Shown here: positions 44,773-53,700 of the stretch, piece after piece | Numbering within the stretch: position 1 is the stretch's first letter | Layout of the letters: each line of letters starts with the position of its first letter | From: Algoriphagus sp. | Lineage (GTDB): Bacteria > Bacteroidota > Bacteroidia > Cytophagales > Cyclobacteriaceae | DNA: 54,022 nucleotides | Direction: 5' to 3' | NCBI GenBank assembly: GCA_029945945.1 | Contig: JAQSDM010000014.1 | Span: 1 to 54,022, forward strand | Notes under the pieces: generated by a model | What the model was told of the DNA's origin: nothing | The model's input: only the letters and a program-made list of their open reading frames with translations | Database searches by the model: none | Program-made: the position numbers and the translations under genes

Positions 44773-44914
44773 CTTGATTGGCTCAATGATTTTAATAGCC
44801 ATCGCGCACATTGCTTGTCAGACTCAGGTAGAGACACAAATCCTCTGCTTTTTCAGAATAAACACCTTCATTTGAGAATTGGATTGAACGGTAAAAATTA
44901 CAACTGTAAAAATT

Positions 44915-46018
44915 ATGCTTAACTCAAAAGCAGCCATCGCTGATGGAAAAGGAAATTACTCAATTCAACTCCTGGAGATTGATGATCCACAGGGAGATGA
45001 AGTACTGGTACAAATAAAAGCAGCGGGGATTTGTCATACGGATTGGGATTCCCAATCGTGGGGCAAACCATTAATCATGGGACATGAAGGAGCTGGAATA
45101 GTCAAGAAAGTTGGCCCTGATGTTTCTACTTTAAAAGAAGGTGATGCCGTTATTCTCAACTGGGCCGTTCCATGTTATCACTGTTTTCAATGCCAGGAAG
45201 GAAATCAGCATTTATGTGAAGTCAACTCAGCCGTGGTAGCCGGCAATAAAGTGAGTGGCGGTCATGCGCGCCTGGAAGCAAGCAGATTAAACAGTATTCC
45301 ACTGGAACGGGCCTTTAGTCTTGGCACCATGTCAGAATTTGCATTGGTGCGCGAATCGGCTTGTGTGAAAATAGTGGTAGATATACCATTTACCTCTGCA
45401 GCGATTATTAGCTGCGGAGTCATGACGGGGTATGGTTCAGTGGTGAATGTTGCGAAAGTAAAAGCCGGGTCATCTGTAGTTGTATTGGGTACGGGTGGTG
45501 TTGGACTGAATGTGATTCAGGGAGCCAGAATTTCCGGAGCTGCAAAAATTATTGCAATTGATATCAACGATACCCGACTTGAAATGGCAAAGCAATATGG
45601 AGCTACCCATACGATCCTGGCATCCAAAGATGATGACGGTTTATTGGAAGCAGCAAAGCAAGTGAAGATTCTTACCGAACGAGGTGCTGACTATTCGTTT
45701 GAGTGTACGGCTATTCCCTCTTTGGGAGCTGCACCACTTGCCATGATCAGAAATGGAGGAACAGCCGTGCAGGTAAGTGGTATTGAAGAGGAAATCAAAA
45801 TAGATATGCGCCTTTTTGAGTGGGATAAAGTTTATATCAATCCGCTATATGGAAAGACAAGACCACAAATTGATTTCAAAATCTTACAAGAGCTTTATGC
45901 CAACGGCCAACTGATGCTCGACACTATGGTCACACAAACCTATCCACTCGATCAACTTCAAAAGGCTTTTTCTGATATGCACAAAGGAATTAATGCTAAA
46001 GGAGTTATTATCTTTTAA
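44915..46018 (+). CDS. Zinc-dependent alcohol dehydrogenase
   Basis: A 367-residue medium-chain dehydrogenase. Catalytic zinc ligands are Cys40 (GICHTD), His57 (GHEGAG) and Cys167 (ISCGVMTGYG). The structural zinc site is complete with Cys87, Cys90, Cys93 and Cys101. The NAD-binding motif is GTGGVG (192-197), followed by an acidic residue (AIDIN) that favours NAD over NADP. It resembles class III/aryl-alcohol dehydrogenases. The esterase gene starts 10 bases after its stop, so the pair is an operon. The gene order recalls formaldehyde detoxification (dehydrogenase plus S-formylglutathione hydrolase), but the match is not close enough to claim it. Confidence 0.9.
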   Translation: MLNSKAAIADGKGNYSIQLLEIDDPQGDEVLVQIKAAGICHTDWDSQSWGKPLIMGHEGAGIVKKVGPDVSTLKEGDAVILNWAVPCYHCFQCQEGNQHLCEVNSAVVAGNKVSGGHARLEASRLNSIPLERAFSLGTMSEFALVRESACVKIVVDIPFTSAAIISCGVMTGYGSVVNVAKVKAGSSVVVLGTGGVGLNVIQGARISGAAKIIAIDINDTRLEMAKQYGATHTILASKDDDGLLEAAKQVKILTERGADYSFECTAIPSLGAAPLAMIRNGGTAVQVSGIEEEIKIDMRLFEWDKVYINPLYGKTRPQIDFKILQELYANGQLMLDTMVTQTYPLDQLQKAFSDMHKGINAKGVIIF

Positions 46019-46028
46019 TTGAAATACT

Positions 46029-46841
46029 ATGTCAAAATTTTTCACTACAGAGATTTCCCTTCCAGAAAATGAATTTGAACATCTCCGCTTTATTACGGTA
46101 AAAAGTAAGGCTTTGCAAAGAAGAGCTGATATCACGGTTTATATTCCGCCACTATCTCAAACCATTGATGCGCTCGATGTGGTCATTCTCCTCCATGGCG
46201 TATACGGTTCGCATTGGGTTTGGGCGATGAAGGCAGGAGTTCATAAAACTGCTGATCGGTTGATTCAACAGGGTAAGATGAGGCCAATGGTTCTAGTCAT
46301 GCCCTCGGATGGATTGCATGGTGATGGCAGTGGCTACCTGACTCACAAAACTGAAGATTTTGAAAAGTGGATTGTTGAAGATGTAATTGCAGTGGTGCGA
46401 GAGCAAATTGCCGAGGTAAAAATTAGCTCTGACTTTTTCATTACGGGTCTATCCATGGGAGGATATGGTGCCTTGCGATTAGGAGCAAAGTACCCTGATA
46501 TTTTTCGTTCATTCTCAGGTCTTTCATCCATCACTGAATTTTCACAGATGAAAATCTTCTTGGAAGATGGTGAATATGATAAACTCAGCAGTTTAGTTTC
46601 CGAGCAGGAAAATGTTTTGGATTGTATCCTGGCCAACAAAGCGAATCTGCCTGATTTTTACTTTGACTGCGGATCAGAAGATATTTTGGTTAAATTCAAT
46701 AGGAAGCTTCATCAAGGCCTAAAGGAAAATAACGTTCGTCATACCTATAAGGAAAATTCAGGAGCCCACCAGTGGGATTATTGGAGGACTTGTATCGAGG
46801 ATTCACTTTTGTTCTTTAACGGATTTAAATCTAACGGTTGA
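46029..46841 (+). CDS. Alpha/beta-hydrolase esterase of the S-formylglutathione hydrolase/EstA type
   Basis: A 270-residue esterase. The oxyanion region is LLHGVYGSHW, the nucleophile Ser142 (GLSMGGYGA), the acid Asp218 (CGSEDIL) and the base His247 (SGAHQWDYW), a complete triad. There is no signal peptide. The GHQ/AHQWDYWR ending is typical of the Esterase D family, which includes S-formylglutathione hydrolases and feruloyl/acyl esterases. It is co-transcribed with the alcohol dehydrogenase, so the two probably act on the same compound, ester cleavage and alcohol oxidation being natural partners (inference). Confidence 0.9.
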   Translation: MSKFFTTEISLPENEFEHLRFITVKSKALQRRADITVYIPPLSQTIDALDVVILLHGVYGSHWVWAMKAGVHKTADRLIQQGKMRPMVLVMPSDGLHGDGSGYLTHKTEDFEKWIVEDVIAVVREQIAEVKISSDFFITGLSMGGYGALRLGAKYPDIFRSFSGLSSITEFSQMKIFLEDGEYDKLSSLVSEQENVLDCILANKANLPDFYFDCGSEDILVKFNRKLHQGLKENNVRHTYKENSGAHQWDYWRTCIEDSLLFFNGFKSNG

Positions 46842-47269
46842 TACCTGGTAAATGCTCCACTAAATTTCCTCTTGTGTCTTTTATTTTGGGACAATTTTGA
46901 AACCAAAGCTTTTGAAAGATTTGCTATTTGAAACGGACAAGCCAAGTGAAACATTCATAAAAAAGGCACTTAGAATATAGGATTTACAGCTGAATTCTTT
47001 GATGACTGTGAGTTGTAATCAGATCAAATTATTTTGTCTTCTAAAGACTGTGGGTAGGTTAAAAATTTCCCTTTTTTGAATAAAAAACACCAGTAAAAGT
47101 GGTGTTCCTGTGGTTAAACCAAGGGTTGTCCTGCTATCAAATTTTGCTTTTGGCTGAAATTGAAGTGAGTCTAAATCTCCCCATTGATAATCAAAAATCG
47201 TTATCTTCTACTTTAAAACATACTTATTAATACCACGATAGACATTGTTCAAACAAAAAAAATTATCAA
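46842..47269. other. Gene-poor stretch before the FMN oxidase
   Basis: About 428 bases. A short plus-strand frame near 46890-46980 (reading TILKPKLLKDLLFETDKP in part) has no start and may be a gene remnant. A hairpin AACACCA / TGGTGTT (47086-47106), with an A-run on its left, would act as a terminator for minus-strand transcription, yet no minus-strand gene survives here. This fits decay of a former gene. Confidence 0.35.
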
Positions 47270-48421
47270 ATGGAACAAACAAGGCGAGACTTACTCAAAA
47301 CAATTACTGCGTTGACAGGTGGTTTAATGATTCCATTTGATGGACAAAGTCAAATAGGCGAACAAGATAAATTACCAATGATTAATGGCGAACCTATTGA
47401 TCTGTCTGAAATCATCAATTTGTTTGATTTTGAGAAAATGGCCGAAGGGAAAATGACCAAAATGGCCTACGAATATGTCGCAAGTGGTGCGGCCGATGAA
47501 TTTACCGTACGTTGGAACAGGCAGGCATTAGATGCCATAAAATTAAATCCGAATGTGCTCAATGATATCAGCAAGTTGGATACATCTGTTACCCTTTTTG
47601 GTCACAAACTGTCTTATCCCATTTTGGTCGCCCCAACAGCCTTTCATAAAATCATGCATCCCGAAGGCGAACTGGCAACTGCCAGAGGTGCAGGTAAAGC
47701 GGAGGCGATTTATGTGGTTAGCTCATTTACCACTACACCTTTGGAAGAAATCAAAAAAGTGGCAACCGAACCGTTTTGGTTTCAATTGTATGTAAGAGAC
47801 GACAAAGAATTTACCAAAAACCTTGTTCAAAAAGCAGAGTCCCTGGGTTGTCGGGCTCTATGTATTACGGTTGATACACCTGTTGGCGGAGCCCGAAATC
47901 GTCAGGCAAGAGTAAGTTTCAAATTACCGGAAGGTATCAATGCACCTTATGCTAATGGGGAAATGATACAGAAAATGCCACTAACCTGGAAAGAAATGGA
48001 ATGGTTGATTTCATTTGCAAAAGTACCTGTTTTGTTAAAAGGGATTCTACATCCCGATGATGCAGAAAAAGCAATTGAAATCGGTGCATCCGGCATAATA
48101 GTTTCCAATCACAGTGGCAGAAATTTAGATACTGTTCCGGCCACAATTGAAGTATTACCTCGAATTGTAGAAAGAGTAAACAAGAGAATTCCCATTCTAA
48201 TGGATGGTGGAATACGACGAGGTACGGATGTTTTAAAAGCGATTGCCTTGGGGGCAAATGCCGTGTTGGTTGGAAAGCCAATCTGTTTTGGCCTGGCTTC
48301 GGGTGGAGCAGAAGGTGTTACCAAAACCTTGGAAATTTTAAGAGCCGAATTTGAAATGGCAATGGCATTGACCGGGAGAGCCACCATTGCAAGTATTGAC
48401 CAATCCTTGATTTGGAAATAA
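47270..48421 (+). CDS. FMN-dependent alpha-hydroxy-acid oxidase/dehydrogenase with Tat signal
   Basis: A 383-residue protein of the lactate/glycolate oxidase family. The N-terminus has a twin-arginine motif (TRRDLLKT) followed by a hydrophobic stretch, so the folded, FMN-loaded enzyme is probably exported. FMN and active-site residues seen are Tyr69 (YEYVASGA), Lys257 (LLKGIL), the catalytic pair His281 and Arg284 (SNHSGRNLD), and the phosphate-binding DGGIRRGTDV. Family members oxidise L-lactate, glycolate or mandelate, and the electron acceptor may be oxygen or a quinone. The Tat signal is less usual for this family. It stands alone between two gene-poor stretches. Confidence 0.9.
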   Translation: MEQTRRDLLKTITALTGGLMIPFDGQSQIGEQDKLPMINGEPIDLSEIINLFDFEKMAEGKMTKMAYEYVASGAADEFTVRWNRQALDAIKLNPNVLNDISKLDTSVTLFGHKLSYPILVAPTAFHKIMHPEGELATARGAGKAEAIYVVSSFTTTPLEEIKKVATEPFWFQLYVRDDKEFTKNLVQKAESLGCRALCITVDTPVGGARNRQARVSFKLPEGINAPYANGEMIQKMPLTWKEMEWLISFAKVPVLLKGILHPDDAEKAIEIGASGIIVSNHSGRNLDTVPATIEVLPRIVERVNKRIPILMDGGIRRGTDVLKAIALGANAVLVGKPICFGLASGGAEGVTKTLEILRAEFEMAMALTGRATIASIDQSLIWK

Positions 48422-49066
48422 TATGGTCAGGGACAATCGGTCAAATCCACGGTAGCCAACTACAGTATTACCAAAATTTTGGGCTGACGAGTCCCAAAAT
48501 ATCTGTAATATTTGTCCGCCAGTGGCGCTTATTCCGCACTTCTATTCTTCACAGAGGTATGTGTCCCCTCAGAACTCATAAATTTAAAAATCAGTAAAAA
48601 TTCCATCATCACCACCCCTGTTTTTGTCGACACAATTTTTATCTATTGACCGTAAGGGGGCAAAAAACCAAAATGATTATCCGTCATTTTTCCAAGGGTT
48701 ATCTGCGATGGTAATCGGGACCCTGACTAAAAACCCAATTTCCCGATGGGATTCTTCTCTGCAAGAGATCGTACCCTCGAAAGACCGAGCGTCAACAAAA
48801 TTTCCAAAGGAAATCCCAGCTGTCGGGGTTAGCGCGGGGCCAGGCTGTGGAGTGGTGTTGGTAGCAAATTGGGTCGGATTGGAATGGTTTCAAGGGTATC
48901 CAATTTTTCCGAAGAGAATACTCAGTAATTCAATCCGGATTTTAACCTCGATTATGCTCCTAATCCATTGGAACAGGGACAGATTTGAATTAAATTAAAG
49001 TACTCATCGCTCAGAAATGATATAATACCTGAACCACCATTTACTTTTTTCTAACATAAAATTGAT
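48422..49066. other. Gene-poor, probably decayed stretch
   Basis: About 645 bases between the FMN oxidase and the RsgA-type GTPase. A hairpin ATTTTGGG / CCCAAAAT (48476-48500) lies 54 bases after the oxidase stop, without a T tract. A 124-codon plus frame (48624-48998) starts only at TTG and has no recognisable domain. The middle part (about 48640-48900) is visibly richer in G+C than its surroundings, which hints at foreign or remnant DNA. Confidence 0.35.
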
Positions 49067-50131
49067 ATGACGCTAGAGGATTTAGGATATAACGAAAAAA
49101 TTGAAAAGTCCAGAATTGAACAAGACTTGGACAATTTCGAAATAGGAAGAGTTATTTCGGAACATCGTGAGCGGTATGTTGTCAAAACTATAAAAGGAGA
49201 GTTTCAGGCGGAGATTACCGGAAATATGCGCTTCGCGGCAAAAAATCGGGAAGATTTCCCTGCAGTGGGAGATTGGGTTGCACTGACTACTTATGATTTT
49301 GACACTGCATTAATTCACCATATTCTACCGAGATCCTCAATTATTAAACGTCAGGCAGTTGGTCAATTTGGAGAGGTTCAAATCATTGCAACCAATATTG
49401 ATTATGCTTTTTTAGTACAAGCTGCCGATCGGGATTTTAACATCAACAGACTTGAAAGGTATTTGACTATATGTAATTCTTCGAATGTAAAGCCTATAAT
49501 CGTCCTTACTAAAACAGATCTTATAGATGATCTTCGGATATATGAAATTTTGGAAAGTATAAAAGCAAGGATTAAAAATGTTCCGGTCATACCCATAAGC
49601 AATGAGACAAAGGATGGATACGAGGTAATAAATACAATTATTGAACGAGGAAAAACTTACTGCATGCTTGGATCTTCTGGTGTTGGAAAATCTTCGCTAT
49701 TGAATAATCTTTCTGGTAAATCCTTAATGAAAACTGATATCATAAGCCAAAGTACCAACAAAGGAAAACATGTTACGAGTCACAGAGAATTAATTATCCT
49801 TGAAAATGGCGGAATCTTAATTGATAATCCAGGAATGAGGGAAGTTGGAATTGCAGACACCACAAGAGGTTTGGAAACTACTTTTGACAGGATCTTCAGA
49901 CTTTCAAAAAATTGCAAATTCAAAGATTGTACTCACACCATTGAGGTGGGATGTAAAGTAATTGAAGCTGTTGAAAAAGAAGAAATAGACAAAGCTTCCT
50001 ATGAAAATTACCTGAAAATGGAGAGAGAGAAAAAGCATTTTGAATCAACACTCGCTGAAAAACGAAAAAAGGACAAAGACTTTGGAAAGATGATTAAGAA
50101 TTACAAAAAGGGCATCAACAAGAAAAACTGA
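49067..50131 (+). CDS. rsgA: RsgA-type circularly permuted GTPase
   Basis: A 354-residue ribosome small-subunit-dependent GTPase A family protein. An OB-fold N-terminus (to about 105) precedes the permuted GTPase domain, with G4 TKTD (148-151), P-loop GSSGVGKSS (202-210) and G3 DNPG (253-256), and a zinc knuckle Cys283-Cys288-His290-Cys296. All motifs are intact. The N-terminus (LEDLGYNEKIE) and the long basic C-terminal tail resemble the second RsgA-like paralogue found in many genomes rather than the short housekeeping form, so this may be an extra copy (inference). It acts in late 30S assembly. Confidence 0.9.
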   Translation: MTLEDLGYNEKIEKSRIEQDLDNFEIGRVISEHRERYVVKTIKGEFQAEITGNMRFAAKNREDFPAVGDWVALTTYDFDTALIHHILPRSSIIKRQAVGQFGEVQIIATNIDYAFLVQAADRDFNINRLERYLTICNSSNVKPIIVLTKTDLIDDLRIYEILESIKARIKNVPVIPISNETKDGYEVINTIIERGKTYCMLGSSGVGKSSLLNNLSGKSLMKTDIISQSTNKGKHVTSHRELIILENGGILIDNPGMREVGIADTTRGLETTFDRIFRLSKNCKFKDCTHTIEVGCKVIEAVEKEEIDKASYENYLKMEREKKHFESTLAEKRKKDKDFGKMIKNYKKGINKKN

Positions 50132-50748
50132 TATTCAAAATAATCTGGAAACGGTTCTATTGGACCCTGCTGGCTTGGACTCCCGCTTCAAACATCCCTT
50201 TTGCATCAATTCATTGTACTTCAAGTTCCGGTGAGCCTGCACTGATAAAAACCGGCCTTGGTGCGCTAAGAGAAATCATTTAGTGAGCAACTCTCAACCG
50301 TGGTCGAATCCTCAAAGATCGCTGAAAATAAACCAAGCTTAAATCCTATGGGTCCCCAGCCTCTTTTAAATTGAAAGTTGAAGTTGATTTGGTTGCTTTT
50401 AACTAATTCCCGAGCCATTGATTTTTTTTCTGAAACTTGGCCAATAGTTCATCAAATCCTACCTCATTAAAAAAGACCTTATGGAGGTAGTTTGGCATTC
50501 CTTAATCTCAGGACCGGTTTTTTCTTTATTCATGAAGAGGTTAAGAATGAATCGAAAAATTACCGCTTCCCTGCTGCTGAGTGAATTTCCGACGGGTAAG
50601 TGCAAAGGGATTAAACTCTTGCAGAATCAAGCATAATTTAATGACTGGTTTGTATTTGGCGTTTTTTTCTTAAACCAAAGTTTAGACTTACTTTCCCTAA
50701 CCCAAGCAAAGCCATTTCAGGTTGCGGGCCATTGCAAATCCTTTTAGA
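50132..50748. other. Gene-poor stretch before the multi-PAS kinase
   Basis: About 617 bases. It holds copy B of the short coding repeat (50403-50498) and, divergent from it, a 33-codon plus-strand frame from the ATG near 50534 that has no recognisable domain. No convincing promoter for the kinase at 50749 is seen. Confidence 0.35.
50403..50498 (-). pseudogene. Short copy of a C-terminal coding repeat (copy B)
   Basis: A 31-codon frame with an ATG reads NEVGFDELLAKFQKKNQW near its end. It matches copy A at 43560 both in protein (GF-x-E-[VL]-LA-x-F-x-x-KNQW) and in DNA, in the same orientation. It is either a very small gene or the tail of a larger lost one. Family not recognised. Confidence 0.4.
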
Positions 50749-53700
50749 ATGACTACAACCACAACAGCGGAAAATAATTTCTCTTTTATTCAGTCTGGCG
50801 GAGAATTGGGGAAGCTCATCCGTGCTAAAGATTGGAGCAAAACGGCTTTAGGCAACCCCTCTTCCTGGCCTCCTTGTTTAGGAACTCTGGTGGGTATGAT
50901 GCTTGAGAACCCCTTTGGAATGATGATTTGCTGGGGCAAAGAATACATCCAAATTTACAACGATGGTTACCGGCCCATTTTTGGTGCAATCAAACACCCC
51001 ACCGCATTGGGCAATAGTTCAAGAGAAACGTTTGCGGAAATTTGGGAAACTATCGGGCCTCTATTTGACGAGGTGATGCAGGGTAACCCTGTTAGAATTA
51101 CTGATTTTGAAACGACATTGAACAGGAATGGCTACCTGGAAACCTGCTATTTTGATTTTTCCTACAGTCCGATACGATTGGAAAACGGGGAAGTTGGAGG
51201 CCTGTTGATAACTGTATTAGAAACTACCAATAAAAAGAAAGCAGCAACAGAACTTCAGGAAAGTAAAGATAAATTGAAGTTTGCCATTGAGGCTGCTCAA
51301 TTAGGCACCTGGGAGTTTAATCCACTCAGCAATAAATTTACAGCAAACGAACGATTGAAAGAGTGGTTTGGCCTGCTCCCCCAAAATGAAATTGAATTAA
51401 ATCATGCCTTGAATGTAATAACTGAGGAAGACCGGGCCAGGGTTGTGACCTCTATCAAAAACTCGTTGGAGTATCATTCCGGAGGGATCTACCAGGAACA
51501 ATACAGCATCATTCACCCCATTTCAAAAAAAGAAACGATTGTACGAGCAAAAGGCAGAGCCTGGTTCAATGATGAAAAAGTTGCCTATCGTTTTAATGGT
51601 ATTTTGGAAGATGTAACAGAAGAAGTAATAGCACAGGGAAAAATAAAGGAGAGTGAGGTATTTAATAAAACAATTTTAGAAAGCAGCCCAGATTGTGTGA
51701 AAGTATTGGATCTGAATGGGGCAATTACTTTTATTAATCTGAATGGTGTTTGCATTTTAGAGGGTGAAAACAAAGAGTTTTTTCTAAACCGGGATTGGTT
51801 GACATTTTGGGGTGATGAAACCAAGCCTACGATAAAAAATGCGATCTCACAGGCATTGCAAGGGAGAAACAGCCATTTTCAAGCCAAAGCTGCCACTGTA
51901 AAAGGAACCCAAAAATGCTGGGATGTTATCGTTACACCAATAATCGATACAAAGGGAAATATTGTAAGTGTATTAGCCACATCAAGAGATGTTACAGAAA
52001 TTCAAGAGTCCCAGGAACTGATTAAAGAGAATGAAATACGATTCAGAACCCTTGCTGATAATATGTCTCAGTTGGCATGGATGTCAAATGAAAATGGGAG
52101 CCGGTGTTGGTACAATCAACGCTGGTATGATTATACAGGAACCAGCATTGAAGATATGAGTATTGACGGGTGGAAGAAAGTTCATCACCCGGAAAGAGTA
52201 GATCAAATATTGCAAAAGATGCATAATTGCTGGGATTCGGGTGAAATTTGGGAAGACACGGTCAAGCTTAAAAGTAAACAAGGAGATTTTCGTTGGTTTT
52301 TGTCAAGAGCAGTACCCATTAAAGATGAAAATGGAAAAACAATTCGTTGGTTTGGCACAAACACAGATATCACCGAACAAAAAGAACTGATTGAAAAATT
52401 AAATACAAGCGTTGATAAGCTTCGGTTGTATGAAAAAGTAGTAGTCAATACAAACGATGCCGTTTTAATTACCGAGGCTGAGCCTATTGATTTTCCAGGC
52501 CCAAAAATTTTATATGTAAATAATGCATTGTGTTTGCAAACCGGGTATACGGAAGAGGAAGTTATTGGTCAAACTGCCTGGATGTTTCAGGGAACAGCTA
52601 CCAATAGAAAAGAACTGGATAAAATACGAATAGCCCTACACAATAAAGTACCCGTAAAAGCAGAACTCATCAATTATAAAAAAAATGGGGAGGAGTTTAT
52701 CGTACAAACTGAGATAATTCCTTTGCTGGATGAAGATGGAACACTTACTCATTTTGTGGCGGTTCAAAAAGATATCACGGACCAGGTGGTGGCCAATAAA
52801 AAAAATCAGGAAAGCGAATTACGTTTCCGCCAACTGTCAGACCAGGCCCCTATGTGGGTATGGATGGCTGATGAAAATGTAAATGTATTGTATGCCAATC
52901 CACAGGTATTGAATTTTATTGGAATTGAGGAGGTATCTCAATTTACAGGCAATGTTTGGGAGCAAGTGGTACATCCGGATGATATCCAAATGGTTTATAA
53001 ATCCTTTGGCGAAGCCAGTTTATTTCAAAAAGAGATTTCTTTTGACTTAAGGGTTAAGAATGCAATTACAGGATTATATGAATGGTTTTTCATAAAAGCC
53101 GTGCCCCGGTTTGAAAACAGAAAATTTGCAGGTTTTATCGGAACGGCATTAAATATTCATGAGCAAAAGTCAACCGTATCTTTACTTGAATACCGCAAAG
53201 CATTGTTGGAAGCATTTCACGAATCCAGCAATGATGGCATATTGCTTGTCGATACAAAAGGAGCAATCATTTCCTATAACCATCGTTTTGTAGAGATTTG
53301 GAATATGCCGCAATACATTGTGGATACAAAGGATGATAAAGCTGCACTGGATTTTGCAATGACCCAATTGGAAAGTCCGGAAAAGTTTATTGAAAGGATC
53401 ATTATGCTTTATAAGCATCCCGAACAAAACAGTAAAGATGAATTGACTTTTAAAGATGGAAAGATCATAGAAAGACATGGTTTTCCCGTCAAATCCCAAG
53501 ACGGCAGCAATTATGCCTGGTCCTGGACTTTCAGAGATATTACTGACATAAAAAAAACCTCTGCAGCTTTGAAAGAAAGCGAAGAAACCTTCAGGAAGTT
53601 GTCAGAATTAATGCCGGAAAAAGTATCTAGAACCGATGGCGAAGGGAATGCGGTTTATTACAATCAAAGTTGGTTGGACTATACTGGTTTAAGCTTCGAA

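Noticed and set aside
44700..44910. Possible tRNA or small RNA gene in the gap before the dehydrogenase
   Set aside because: A dyad is present but there is no cloverleaf, T-loop motif or terminator.
48624..48998. 124-codon plus-strand frame
   Set aside because: It starts at TTG, has no domain or signal, and its composition does not look like a folded protein; treated as part of a decayed stretch.
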